A DNA stretch of 64,000 nucleotides from an uncultured Desulfobacterales bacterium (lineage in GTDB: Bacteria > Desulfobacterota > Desulfobacteria > Desulfobacterales > JAHEIW01). Below, piece by piece: positions 29,670-39,546 of the stretch. The translations under genes and the position numbers were made by a program. The stretch's first letter is position 1, and each line of letters begins with the position of its first letter. The stretch spans positions 159,513 to 223,512 of the forward strand of contig CAMYLV010000010.1 in NCBI GenBank assembly GCA_947259495.1, read 5' to 3'. A model generated the notes under the pieces. That model saw only the letters and a program-made list of their open reading frames with translations, searched no databases and was not told the origin of the DNA.

Positions 29670-30590
29670 TTATTTGAGAAATTGAATAAGTCCCGGTTGA
29701 ATGATTCGGGCTGCGGTGGCCAGTGTGGTTTGATAGGCCAGCTCTATGCTTTGGAGCTCCACAACTGCCTTGGTGATATCGGCATCTTCTTCCTGGGCCA
29801 ACAAATCCTGTATTTTGGGCGTGTAATTCTGCCAATGTTTATCGGTAACCTCTAACTGATAATAAATCGTCGGATTGGCCGCTCGAATATTGTTAATCTG
29901 GGTTCGGGCTTGACCAATCAAATTGCTCTGAGCGGAAATTGCGTCCGTATCATCATTTTCCAGCCCCACGATTAAATCTCTGATGGTATCGAAAATGTTA
30001 ACACCGCCGGCGGCGGCATTGTGAAACAGAGGTCTACCGTCGGCATCGATCGTGACCTCGGTGTTATTCGCAACGATAAATTGCACATCTCCGGCATCGC
30101 CGTTATAAGATACCGTGTACTGGTCAAATGTTGTTGCAAGTGTGTCATCACGGGAAAAAGGTGCCGTTTTGGTCTGATATCCGGAAAAAATATAATTGTT
30201 ATTTAATTTTGAATTAGCCAATTCTAAAATTTGATCATAAAGCATTTTGACTTCTTCAGCCGCCCATTGACGGCTCTCGCTTGTCGAATCAGCCGCCGTT
30301 TGACCAATTGATCGCATAACCTGCAATAAATCATCAACCAGTGCTAAATGGGTTTCGGTAACATCCAGTCGTGTCATTCCGCTCTGGATATTGGTTTGGT
30401 ACTGATCAATCGAGGCCAGGGTTTGCCGATAATCCAGCACCTTACCCATGCCAATGGGATCATCAGATGCTTTATTGATTCGCTTTTGAGATGCGATGAT
30501 GGTTTGCCGATCGTAGAGTGCTTCATTCTGCGCAGTCAGATAGCGCACCAGCGACTCGGTCATGGCATTATGGGTTACTCGCATGATCAT
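29670..30590 (-). CDS. flgL: Flagellar hook-associated protein 3 (FlgL)
   Basis: MRVTHNAMTESLVRYLTAQNEALYDRQTIIASQKRINKASDDPIG; flagellin-like C-terminus; next to flgK. Confidence 0.92.
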   Translation of the reverse strand: MIMRVTHNAMTESLVRYLTAQNEALYDRQTIIASQKRINKASDDPIGMGKVLDYRQTLASIDQYQTNIQSGMTRLDVTETHLALVDDLLQVMRSIGQTAADSTSESRQWAAEEVKMLYDQILELANSKLNNNYIFSGYQTKTAPFSRDDTLATTFDQYTVSYNGDAGDVQFIVANNTEVTIDADGRPLFHNAAAGGVNIFDTIRDLIVGLENDDTDAISAQSNLIGQARTQINNIRAANPTIYYQLEVTDKHWQNYTPKIQDLLAQEEDADITKAVVELQSIELAYQTTLATAARIIQPGLIQFLK

Positions 30591-30779
30591 CCCCTCCTTG
30601 TGGGATTAAGCTCGTCTGCCGCAGCCGGATGCCCTGACGGGTATCCGGACCGGGGGTGTTTTCAAACCGGGTGTTTTACACACGCTTACACCCGCACCGA
30701 TTAAGGCACTACCGTGCCTTTGGTTTTTCGCTGATGGCGGAAAAATCCGAGCCACCCGCTCTGCGGGTGGTCGGTGACG

Positions 30780-30807
30780 CGGAACATTATTATGAAAAGC
30801 GGTATAA
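30780..30807 (-). repeat. Dispersed hairpin element, partial copy C (left end, inverted)
   Basis: Minus strand TTATACCGCTTTTCATAATAATGTTCCG, 1 mismatch to copy A. Confidence 0.7.
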
Positions 30808-30818
30808 GCCGGCGCTGC

Positions 30819-32207
30819 TTATACCATCTGTAATATTGTTTGCATCATTTCATCGGCCGCACTGATCATTTTGGCAGCGGCCGTATAGGCATTTTGAAAT
30901 TTGATTAAGTTGATCATTTCCTCATCCAGTGAAACCCCGGAAATTGATTCCCGACGATTTTCCAGCTGCACCATCATATTTGCTTGGTGGTGATAATAGG
31001 CGTCGCATTTTAGGACCTCATTGCCGGTGTCTCTAATCAGTGCGCTGTAATAATCATTGTAGGTCGATGTATTGCCGCTCATGCTCAGCTGGTATTGTAA
31101 ATTGGCAATTTCAATTGCTTGGCGATTGTCACCGGGAACCGTCAGTGCCTCGGCTGCCGCAGCAATCAGATCCGGGTTGCCGGCAATATTGGTGTTTAAT
31201 TCCATATTGCCCGCGCCGCTGCCATTAAAAAATACTTCACCGGCTGATCCGTCCAGGGCAAAACCGCTTTGATGCAGCGTATTGATATCTGTGATCAAAG
31301 CCTGGGCCAGGGCATCCAGACGATTCATGTCATCTCTGATAATCACATCGCGGACCTCTAAATAGCCTTTGAGCTTACCACCGCTAATATCGCCGCTAAT
31401 AACGGTTGCGGCGCCGCTTCCATCGACCCAGACAACATCTTGCCGTCCAGATGGATTGATCTGGGTGGACAGTTGCCAGGACTGACCAGCACCCACCAGC
31501 GGCCGTCCATTGGCCAGCAGCACATGCGTTGCACCGTTTGCGTCTTCAAAGGTATTGACATCAATCAATTCTGAAAGCTTTTTGAGCACCTGCTCGCGTT
31601 GATCGTTATAGTCATTAGCGGTTGAGGCGCCGGATTCAGCAGAAATGATTTTCTGGTTCAGATCAACCAGCTGATCAGCTAAGCGGTTGATCTCTGCCAC
31701 CGTTCCCTGGACGGCAATGTCCAAATCTTGCCGGGATTGCGTTAGATCCGAGTCCAGTTGGTAAAAGCTGTTTGCTAAAGCCTGACTGGCCGTGACCAGA
31801 AGTTGTCGTTCAGTTGGACCTGAGGGATTGTTCGTCAGCGACTGCCAGGCATCCCAGAAATTGCTCATTGCCTGACTCAGCCCGTACCCGTCGCCTTCGT
31901 TGAAAATCGTCTCGACCATTTCAACCGCACCTCTCTGCGCATCCCAGCGGCCCAGGCTCTGATTTTCATTGTTAATCTGAGCACCTAAAAACCGATCGTA
32001 TAATCGTTCGATGCTGTCGGCGCTGACCCCATTGCCCATCAGACCAAAGGATGTATTCAACGGTGTATTGGTCGACATCTGCAAGCGCTGGCGGGAATAT
32101 CCGGGGGTATTGACATTGGCGATATTGTGACTGGTGACATTAATGGCCTTCTGCTGGGTCATGAGAGCCTGACCTGCAAGACTCAAAATCCCATTAATAT
32201 CTGACAT
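30819..32207 (-). CDS. flgK: Flagellar hook-associated protein 1 (FlgK)
   Basis: SLAGQALMTQQKAINVTSHNIANVNTPGYSRQR; C-terminal EEMINLIKFQNAYTAAAKMISAADEMMQTIL. Confidence 0.96.
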   Translation of the reverse strand: MSDINGILSLAGQALMTQQKAINVTSHNIANVNTPGYSRQRLQMSTNTPLNTSFGLMGNGVSADSIERLYDRFLGAQINNENQSLGRWDAQRGAVEMVETIFNEGDGYGLSQAMSNFWDAWQSLTNNPSGPTERQLLVTASQALANSFYQLDSDLTQSRQDLDIAVQGTVAEINRLADQLVDLNQKIISAESGASTANDYNDQREQVLKKLSELIDVNTFEDANGATHVLLANGRPLVGAGQSWQLSTQINPSGRQDVVWVDGSGAATVISGDISGGKLKGYLEVRDVIIRDDMNRLDALAQALITDINTLHQSGFALDGSAGEVFFNGSGAGNMELNTNIAGNPDLIAAAAEALTVPGDNRQAIEIANLQYQLSMSGNTSTYNDYYSALIRDTGNEVLKCDAYYHHQANMMVQLENRRESISGVSLDEEMINLIKFQNAYTAAAKMISAADEMMQTILQMV

Positions 32208-32253
32208 CGTGTTTTCCTTTTTTCCCTTTGTTTCTAGTTTCTAAATATCGGCT

Positions 32254-32355
32254 GTTATACCGTTTTCCATAATAATGTTTCGGAATACGGAAGTGTGGCA
32301 CAAGGGGTTGTAGAAAAAACCGTTTGAATACCGCAACGTTATTTTTGACAACCCC
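32254..32355 (+). repeat. Dispersed hairpin element, copy B
   Basis: GTTATACCGTTTTCCATAATAATGTTTCGG...GGGGTTGTAGAAAAAACCGTTTGAATACCGCAACGTTATTTTTGACAACCCC. Confidence 0.75.
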
Positions 32356-32368
32356 CATAAAATCGATT

Positions 32369-33211
32369 CTAATTGGGACCCAGAAGCTCGGGGAACTCTG
32401 CGACCCATTGCATGGTCTGGCTGGCCACCTTCTCCAAATGACAGGATTTGAGCTCGAGACGCTCGCTTACCTCAACACTCGGTTCGTGTTGCAGACCATC
32501 CCGGCCAAGACCGATGCCGATCATGATACTAATAAAATTGGCCACATGCACGATATCTAACATGGTGCTGGTTTGATCGGCCGCCTCGGGTTCATGGTGC
32601 CATTGGACTGCGCTGATGATTTCCGAGGGCAGTATCCACCGCGATAATATTTGGGCGCCGACATCGGCATGGTTGGTACCCAACGCCATTGTTTCCGCCA
32701 TCTCAAAGCTCATGCCTTCGGATACAGCGGTTTCAATTTGTTTATAGTCATCTTTGACAAACTCTCCCATGACCAGCTTACCGACATCGTGTAAAAGGGC
32801 TGCGGTAAATATTTCCTCGGCTGCTTGAACTTTTAACTCTTTAACCAGACCCTCCGCCGCGACCGAAACGGCAATCGAATGGCGCCACAGCTCACCCGGT
32901 GGCAGATCATAGCCCTGAACCGGTTTGTCCATGATGGCGCTGACGCAGGTGGCGATGACCATTTGAATCAAGCGTTTAAGCCCCAGCAATATCACGGCCT
33001 GTCTGATCGAACCGATTTTAGACGGAATTCCAAAGTAAGCCGAATTGGCGAGCCGGAGTAAGTTGGCGGTCAGACCGGGGTCATGGTGTAAAATTTCTTC
33101 TATCTGAGATACGCGCATGGCAGGATTATCCAGCAACCCCAACAAGTTGACGGCTGTACCGGGCATGCCAGGAAACGACTGAACGGCCGCTGCGATTTTT
33201 TGGGCCTCCAT
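32369..33211 (-). CDS. HDOD-domain protein (tandem paralog 1)
   Basis: FPGMPGTAVNLLGLL, LRLANSAYFGIPSKIGSIRQAVILLGLKRL, ALLHDVGKLVMGEFV. Confidence 0.92.
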   Translation of the reverse strand: MEAQKIAAAVQSFPGMPGTAVNLLGLLDNPAMRVSQIEEILHHDPGLTANLLRLANSAYFGIPSKIGSIRQAVILLGLKRLIQMVIATCVSAIMDKPVQGYDLPPGELWRHSIAVSVAAEGLVKELKVQAAEEIFTAALLHDVGKLVMGEFVKDDYKQIETAVSEGMSFEMAETMALGTNHADVGAQILSRWILPSEIISAVQWHHEPEAADQTSTMLDIVHVANFISIMIGIGLGRDGLQHEPSVEVSERLELKSCHLEKVASQTMQWVAEFPELLGPN

Positions 33212-33324
33212 TGATTACATCCTTAATAATGTCTATTCAGTATTGACGCGTCCATCTATTCCATAGTCTTGTTTGAAAATGTATTTGCGATAGTGAACGA
33301 TTTGGATCTCAACCGAATAGTTGT

Positions 33325-34176
33325 TCAATTAAAAGCCAGGACATTCGATAGTTCATCCACCCAGTAAGCAACTTTTTCTGAAATATTCTCAAATTGATCG
33401 AGTCGAATTCTCAGACGATCAATAACGGTCGGCGATAATTCAACTGCATGTCCTGCAGCTTGACCGCTAGTATCTGATGCCTGGCATAACACATTGGCCA
33501 GATAGACCACATCCATCTGAGTGGTGCAGGCATCTGGAGAATCGGGATCATGGTGCCACCGCACAGCATTGATGATGTCAGCGGGCAAATTCCAGTGCGC
33601 CAGTATGTGTGCCCCGATTTCAGCATGATCGGTACCCAGTATCATATTTTCAGCCACCACAAAAGGAACGCCCTTTGCAGCAATACTCTGTATGGCCTCA
33701 AGTTCTTCATTTACAAAATACCCTAAAACCAGCTTGCCGACATCGTGCAGCAGGCCAGCGGTAAACACATCTTCGACGTCGACCCTTTTATGATCTTTTA
33801 CCAGCGCCTCAGCGGCAATAGATACGGCAACCGAATGCCGCCATAAATCTCCCGGTGATAGGTTGTAGCCGGGGACCGATTTGTCCATGATGGCACTCAC
33901 ACAGGATGCGACCACAAGCTGGGTGAGGTTCTTTAGACCCAGCAGAATGACCGCCTGTTTCAGAGAGCCGATTTTCGACGGAATGCCGAAATAAGCTGAA
34001 TTTGCCAATTTAAGAACATTGGCAGTCAGCCCCGGGTCGTAGCGCAAAATTTCCTCAATTTCAGCAACAGCTGTGTCGGGCTCTTTGAGCAGTAAAAGCA
34101 TTTTGGCGCCCGCTCCAGGCATAGTTGGAAATGATTGTACCCTGGCCAAAATATTGTTTATTTTTTCTTCACTCAT
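33325..34176 (-). CDS. HDOD-domain protein (tandem paralog 2)
   Basis: LKLANSAYFGIPSKIGSLKQAVILLGLKNL, GLLHDVGKLVLGYFV; closely similar to 32369..33211. Start taken at MSEEKINN. Confidence 0.92.
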   Translation of the reverse strand: MSEEKINNILARVQSFPTMPGAGAKMLLLLKEPDTAVAEIEEILRYDPGLTANVLKLANSAYFGIPSKIGSLKQAVILLGLKNLTQLVVASCVSAIMDKSVPGYNLSPGDLWRHSVAVSIAAEALVKDHKRVDVEDVFTAGLLHDVGKLVLGYFVNEELEAIQSIAAKGVPFVVAENMILGTDHAEIGAHILAHWNLPADIINAVRWHHDPDSPDACTTQMDVVYLANVLCQASDTSGQAAGHAVELSPTVIDRLRIRLDQFENISEKVAYWVDELSNVLAFN

Positions 34177-34652
34177 AAGACCCTCTCTGCACCGCTGCTG
34201 CGAACGATGGTCTGCCCGCTGGCAAGATCTAAGCAAACCGTGCGACTGGCCGTGCCGCCGATATCTTCGGCCGCCAAACGAATCCTTTCACTTGCAAGTC
34301 TTTCACGGAGTATCCGGTAATTTCGATTACCAATTTTAAATACCTCTCTGGGGCCCATGGGATTGCCGCACCCGGCCACTTTAACCACCCAATTGTCTTT
34401 GAGCGTCACAGTTTCTTGTGCAACCAGCTGCTCAAACAGGGCTGGAATCCCGGTATCGACAAATATAAACGGATTCATGTCGGCCTTTTTTAAATTTATT
34501 TGGGATAAAGGCAACATGGCACGCAGTAGACCGCCGACGCCGGAAACCGGATCATATACCGTCAGACACAGGCAACTACCCAAGGCATCTGTAACCAGCA
34601 GGTCCGGATTTTGTGCGATTTTCATGTCGCCTATGGGTACGACCCATTTCAT
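34173..34652 (-). CDS. cheD: CheD-like chemoreceptor glutamine deamidase family protein
   Basis: MKIAQNPDLLVTDALGSCLCLTVYDPVSGVGGLLRAMLP and KVAGCGNPMG, IGNRNYRILRERLASERIRLAAEDIGGTASRTV. Confidence 0.85.
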   Translation of the reverse strand: MKWVVPIGDMKIAQNPDLLVTDALGSCLCLTVYDPVSGVGGLLRAMLPLSQINLKKADMNPFIFVDTGIPALFEQLVAQETVTLKDNWVVKVAGCGNPMGPREVFKIGNRNYRILRERLASERIRLAAEDIGGTASRTVCLDLASGQTIVRSSGAERVL

Positions 34653-34655
34653 TGC

Positions 34656-35156
34656 CTAGATGTCACCGCTCAATAGTCTGCCGGTTTGATCGCCGTTGTC
34701 CACATTGCCGCTGCGGTAATATACCGGATTCGCCGCCATTAGGTTATTGAGTAAATTACACGAGCCCTGGATCAGCTGCATCGAATGCGACATCAGGGAT
34801 TTATTTTGTTGCGTGACGTCCTGCAGGGTTTGAATCAGCGCTAGCAAATCGGTACAGCGATCCAGCAGCCGCCGGGCATAGGATTCATCAACCTGCTGTG
34901 ACAGTTGAGTTAAGGTCAGCCCCCGGGATGAGCATCCCAGTTCGTCTGCCACCCGATCCATCACTTGCTGACGCTGTTCTTCCAGAATGCGCAGCTTTAA
35001 CAGCAGATTATCTTTGGTTTTACAGGCCATGTTCAGCTGCTTTAAATTCAAACCCACAACCGCATCCTTTTCATTTTGCACTACTCGCAAGAGCGATTGA
35101 TAGATTTCCGTCGCATGCGCCAATAATCCAATAAGTTTATTCAACAGGTGTTCCAT
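34656..35156 (-). CDS. flgN: FlgN-like flagellar chaperone
   Basis: Helical 166 aa protein between cheD and flgJ; NEKDAVVGLNLKQLNMACKTKDNLLLKLRILEEQRQ is FlgN-like. Confidence 0.68.
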   Translation of the reverse strand: MEHLLNKLIGLLAHATEIYQSLLRVVQNEKDAVVGLNLKQLNMACKTKDNLLLKLRILEEQRQQVMDRVADELGCSSRGLTLTQLSQQVDESYARRLLDRCTDLLALIQTLQDVTQQNKSLMSHSMQLIQGSCNLLNNLMAANPVYYRSGNVDNGDQTGRLLSGDI

Positions 35157-35272
35157 TTGACAATTTTTCCTACCGCTTACGCTGTTGCGATCAATCGTTT
35201 TGATTGGGCGCCAAACAGATTGTTCTATAGTTCGATTTATCGACTAAATTACCAATAACTTTAGAAATAATT

Positions 35273-35656
35273 TTATTCGGGTTCACCGGATGCTTTGGCC
35301 GTAGCGTCCAACGCCGGCTTGTCCAGCTGGTGCAGGAGCATTTTCGCCAATCCGATCCCACCTCTGTTGGATAGCTTGGCGGCCAATTCCGCATCCATCA
35401 TCGATGTATAAATTTCTTCAGCCCTTCCACCACTGATAAACCCCGCCTGGTGAATAGTGGCACGCATTTCTTTGAACAAATGGTAGACGAACAGCGATTC
35501 CATTTGGCGGCAGGCAGCAACCAGCTCCGGATCGTTTGCGGAACCGTTAGATGTGCCTTTTCTGGCATTCAGCGTACGCTGCAGCCGTGCCGGGGCATCG
35601 ACAACGGTGTCCGACAGGTTAACAGGCAGTTTCGGTATAGATATGGGATCGGTCAT
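35273..35656 (-). CDS. flgJ: FlgJ-like rod-binding protein (no muramidase domain)
   Basis: ACRQMESLFVYHLFKEMRATI...GRAEEIYTSMMDAELAAKLSNRGGIGLAKML. Confidence 0.88.
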   Translation of the reverse strand: MTDPISIPKLPVNLSDTVVDAPARLQRTLNARKGTSNGSANDPELVAACRQMESLFVYHLFKEMRATIHQAGFISGGRAEEIYTSMMDAELAAKLSNRGGIGLAKMLLHQLDKPALDATAKASGEPE

Positions 35657-36795
35657 TATATAATCTCCAATTCAGCCTGCAGTGCGCCTGCGGCTCGAAG
35701 CGCCTGAAAGATCGCAATCAGGTCCCTGGGAGAAACGCCGAGCGCATTCAGTGCCTTGACAACCTCTCCGATACTGACACCTGATTCCACCAGGAAGATG
35801 GGGTTTTTGCCTTCTTGAACCACGATCTCCGATTCCGGCGTGACGACGGTCTGCCCGCCAGGTGAAAACGGCAGCGGTTGCGAGACATCCTGGGATTCAT
35901 TTATCTGGATGCTCAAATTGCCATGGGCAATGGCGATGGTTGCAATGCGTACATTTTCTCCCATGATGACCGTGCCGGTACGCTCGTTGACGACCACCTT
36001 GGATACCATATCCGGTGTGACGCCCAGACTCTCAATCATGGTCACAAATTGGACCGCGTTGCCCCGGTAGTTTTCCGGCACTGTTACCCGAATCGAGCCG
36101 GCATTCTCAGTTCGTGCCAGCTGATTGTAGAAGGCGCGATTGATGGCCTGAGCAACCCGGCTGGCAGTGGTAAAATCCGGCGTTTTCAACGCCAGGGTTA
36201 GCACGTTTTTTTCATTAAAATCGGAATGCAGTTCTTTTTCCACCAGGGCGCCACCGACAACACGCCCCACAGTGGGAAAATTCTTTTGGACCTGATCACC
36301 GGAGTTTCCGCTGACCGCAAACCCGCCCGTGCTGACCGGTCCCTGGGCAACCGCATATACGTTGCCATCGGCAGCTCGCAACGGCGTAAACAGCAGCGTA
36401 CCGCCCTGTAGGTTTTCCGCATCGCCGATGGAACTTACCAGCACATCAAGGCGGCTGCCCAGACTGGCAAAGGGCGGCAAATCCGCTGTGACCATAACCG
36501 CCGCCACATTTTCGACATCATCAATGTCGCTCGGCTGAACGGTCACGCCCATTTTCTCCAGCAGGCTGGACAATGATTGGGTCGTAAACAGGGCGTCATC
36601 GCTGTCACCGGTGCCTTCCAATCCAACCACCAGGCCATAGCCCACCATCTGATTTTGGCGCACGCCTTTAATATCCGCAATATCCTTGATGCGAACCGCC
36701 GAGGCATCCGGAATCAAAGCAATAACGGTTATCAGCACCCAGAAAACAATTCCGATTAATTTAGAGGCTGATAGTGCTTGAGAACGTTTCTTCAT
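35656..36795 (-). CDS. flgI: Flagellar P-ring protein FlgI
   Basis: RIKDIADIKGVRQNQMVGYGLVVGLEGTGD. Confidence 0.97.
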   Translation of the reverse strand: MKKRSQALSASKLIGIVFWVLITVIALIPDASAVRIKDIADIKGVRQNQMVGYGLVVGLEGTGDSDDALFTTQSLSSLLEKMGVTVQPSDIDDVENVAAVMVTADLPPFASLGSRLDVLVSSIGDAENLQGGTLLFTPLRAADGNVYAVAQGPVSTGGFAVSGNSGDQVQKNFPTVGRVVGGALVEKELHSDFNEKNVLTLALKTPDFTTASRVAQAINRAFYNQLARTENAGSIRVTVPENYRGNAVQFVTMIESLGVTPDMVSKVVVNERTGTVIMGENVRIATIAIAHGNLSIQINESQDVSQPLPFSPGGQTVVTPESEIVVQEGKNPIFLVESGVSIGEVVKALNALGVSPRDLIAIFQALRAAGALQAELEII

Positions 36796-36821
36796 GGTTT
36801 ATTTTTCCTTGCCGCATACAT

Positions 36822-37583
36822 TTAAAAAGGCCAGACAGAATTCAGCAGGTTGGCCAGCCAGCCGGGCCGCTGCCGGTCATTGACGATTCCGCTTCCGCTA
36901 TAAGCAATCTTGGCATTGGAAACGAAGGTGGACAAAATGACATTGTCATCGTTGATGTCACGCGGCCGAATGATCCCGGATAAGATAATCATCTGGGTTT
37001 CATGATTGACCAGGATCTCACGCGATCCGACAATTTTCAGGTTACCGTTTGGCAACAACTCGGTCACCCGGCAGGTGATAAATGCGTTGAGATCCCCGCT
37101 GCGCGATGTGCTTCCAGAACCGTCGAAATCACTGGACATATTGCCTTGGACCGATGGGTTTCCAAATGGATTGGGCCTGGGCAGGCTGCTGGGAATTTCT
37201 TTCAAAACCTTATTTTCATACCAGTCTTCCGTACCAAAAAGCGTATCGATGCCGGCTGTCAGGTTTGACGCCCGACCGGTTTGGGTATCAGCCGAGTTGG
37301 TGGCCTGCGAAGACTCTGAGATATTAACCGTGACAATATCGCCGACTTTGCGGGCTTTGGTATCGATAAAAAAATCATTGAACATGCTGCGCGCTGCATA
37401 AAGTGAGCCGTTGAATTCCGGTTTAGGTAAAGGCTGCGCTTCAATCTGCATTTTTTGTTTTAATGGCATGGTTTCCGCCACCGGCGGTAAGGTCTGTCGA
37501 GTAGCGGCACAACCCGCCAGACCGGCAAGCAAAAGGCTAAAAACCGTGAATCCGATTAAATATTGGGTTGGTTTTGACATCAT
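36822..37583 (-). CDS. flgH: Flagellar L-ring protein FlgH
   Basis: Lipobox LLAGLAGCAA; GSLYAARSMFNDFFIDTKARKVGDIVTVNI. Confidence 0.95.
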   Translation of the reverse strand: MMSKPTQYLIGFTVFSLLLAGLAGCAATRQTLPPVAETMPLKQKMQIEAQPLPKPEFNGSLYAARSMFNDFFIDTKARKVGDIVTVNISESSQATNSADTQTGRASNLTAGIDTLFGTEDWYENKVLKEIPSSLPRPNPFGNPSVQGNMSSDFDGSGSTSRSGDLNAFITCRVTELLPNGNLKIVGSREILVNHETQMIILSGIIRPRDINDDNVILSTFVSNAKIAYSGSGIVNDRQRPGWLANLLNSVWPF

Positions 37584-37614
37584 TTATTTTCCTTCGCTTA
37601 TGCAATACAGCATT

Positions 37615-38625
37615 TTAATAATCGATCTTAACCGTGTTTGCGTCAACCACACGAGCATGCAGTACCTTTTTTGAATCCAAATTGACCACCGGGATTCGCT
37701 CGCCCAGGCACCCTTTTTTCTTTACCTGGCCGAGGGTTGTAATCTTCAGACTTTCTGACTCCGCGATAATCACCACCAGATCCCCCCGCTTGACCAACGG
37801 TGGCAGCTCGATGCTATCGGCCCTTAAAGGGGCTTGCGCGCCGATGGCTCTTTTGGTCCGTTTGCCGATCACCGCATCAGGATCGTTGAGCACATTTGCC
37901 GGCAGATTGGCCAGATCCAGGGTTTGTACCTCTATATCGTCTTCTGTAATGGGTTTGTGCCTGCCAAGGGGTTTGCGCGTCACCACCACCGGTCCCAGAA
38001 TCTCTATAACGGCGGTGGCCCACACCTTTTTTTGAGTGTGTCCGTTAACACTGAAATGGACAGCAATCGGACACCTGCCCATCAGCTGCCGACTGCGCGG
38101 CGCGGTCACTTTATAGGTAATGCGCCCTTTGGATAGGATCACGCTATCCGGGACCCGGATCTCTTTGATGCGCACCGTCCTGTTTTTACGGGGTGTCTGT
38201 TGAACGATAAATTCAGAGACAATTTTTTCGATTTCCGATTTCTTAATTTCAACGTGACTGCGGATAATTTCAACATGTGGCGGCGCTTCGACAACAACCC
38301 TCGCCAAATCGATCTGATGTTGTTTCAGGCGCATTTGCATGTGCTGTCGGTCAAACTGGCGCGAATCTCCCGGCAAAGGCGCTTTGCCAATAACAATGTC
38401 TTTGAGGTGCTGAATATACCGGACATCGCCCCCTTCGATGGTGGCAATCTGACCCAATAAAACGTCGGCCCCGTCGATTTCAACCCGGTCTCTAATACGG
38501 ATGGTCGTCGTTGGGTCGGCCCATAGGTCGGCCGCCAGCGTACAGATGGACGCCAGCGTCAAAATAAAAAGCAACCTGCTGCAGAGCAGCTTTGATAATT
38601 TTGTTTTTACGTTTGGCATGTTCAT
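37615..38625 (-). CDS. flgA: Flagella basal body P-ring formation protein FlgA
   Basis: C-terminal SAF-like region VTRKPLGRHKPITEDDIEVQTLDLANLP...RGDLVVIIAES. Confidence 0.88.
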   Translation of the reverse strand: MNMPNVKTKLSKLLCSRLLFILTLASICTLAADLWADPTTTIRIRDRVEIDGADVLLGQIATIEGGDVRYIQHLKDIVIGKAPLPGDSRQFDRQHMQMRLKQHQIDLARVVVEAPPHVEIIRSHVEIKKSEIEKIVSEFIVQQTPRKNRTVRIKEIRVPDSVILSKGRITYKVTAPRSRQLMGRCPIAVHFSVNGHTQKKVWATAVIEILGPVVVTRKPLGRHKPITEDDIEVQTLDLANLPANVLNDPDAVIGKRTKRAIGAQAPLRADSIELPPLVKRGDLVVIIAESESLKITTLGQVKKKGCLGERIPVVNLDSKKVLHARVVDANTVKIDY

Positions 38626-38634
38626 TTTTTCCCG

Positions 38635-39423
38635 TTAACGTTTCAGATTATTGGCCAGCTGCAGCATGTCATCGGCTGTGGTAATGACCTTGCTGTTGGT
38701 TTCATAAGCCCTCTGGGCGGTAATCATATTGACCATCTCATCCACGACACTGACATTGGACATTTCTAAAAAACCCTGGGCAAGAGTACCGAAGCCGTTC
38801 TCGCCGGGTGTGCCGGTAATTTCATCCCCGGAAGCATTGGTCGAAGAATGCAGGTTTTTCCCCAGACTTCTCAAGCCGGCAGGATTAACGAAGCGTGCCA
38901 GCTGAACGGTACCAATCTCGATCGGGGTAGCGTCTCCCGCCTGGATGACGGAAACGGTTCCATCCAGGCCCACCGAAATCGAAATGGTGTCGGTGGGAAC
39001 CGTCATTTCCGGAATCAACAGAAATCCATCCGGATTGACGATCCGACCATCAGCATCCAGCTTGAACTCCCCCGAGCGACTATAACCGGTGTCACCGTTG
39101 GGCAATTCGATTTGAAAAAACCCATCCCCTTCAATGGCCCAGTCGAGTTCGTTTTGGGTATTCTGAAAATCACCCTGACCAAACATTTTTTGCACAGCTG
39201 AAGGGCGGGTACCATGTCCCAGTTGAATTCCGGTCGGAACCGTCGTATCCGCCGAAGAGGCCGCTCCTGCCGGGCGCATGTTCTCGTACAATAAATCCTG
39301 AAACTCAGCCCGGCTTTTTTTGAAGCCAGAGGTATTGACGTTTGCCAGATTATTTGAAATGACATCAATATTCAGCTCTTGCGCTTGCATGCCGGTTGCT
39401 GCAGTCCATAAACTGCGTATCAT
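38635..39423 (-). CDS. flgG: Flagellar distal rod protein FlgG
   Basis: [66 protein letters not shown]. Confidence 0.97.
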   Translation of the reverse strand: MIRSLWTAATGMQAQELNIDVISNNLANVNTSGFKKSRAEFQDLLYENMRPAGAASSADTTVPTGIQLGHGTRPSAVQKMFGQGDFQNTQNELDWAIEGDGFFQIELPNGDTGYSRSGEFKLDADGRIVNPDGFLLIPEMTVPTDTISISVGLDGTVSVIQAGDATPIEIGTVQLARFVNPAGLRSLGKNLHSSTNASGDEITGTPGENGFGTLAQGFLEMSNVSVVDEMVNMITAQRAYETNSKVITTADDMLQLANNLKR

Positions 39424-39546
39424 TTTGCCTCCTACAATTGAATGGTTATTTGTTGAGCGTTAATTGTTGTTCGATGTATTGCCTCACCCTCAAATGCAAT
39501 ATTTTTCTGACCGGATAAAAAATAGTAACTAACCCATAACATGGCC

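Noticed and set aside
30702-30735. Hairpin AAGGCACTACCGTGCCTT with nearby TTTTT
   Set aside because: The T tract is on the plus strand, where no gene ends; on the flgK (minus) side it lacks a U tract. Could be a structured spacer only.
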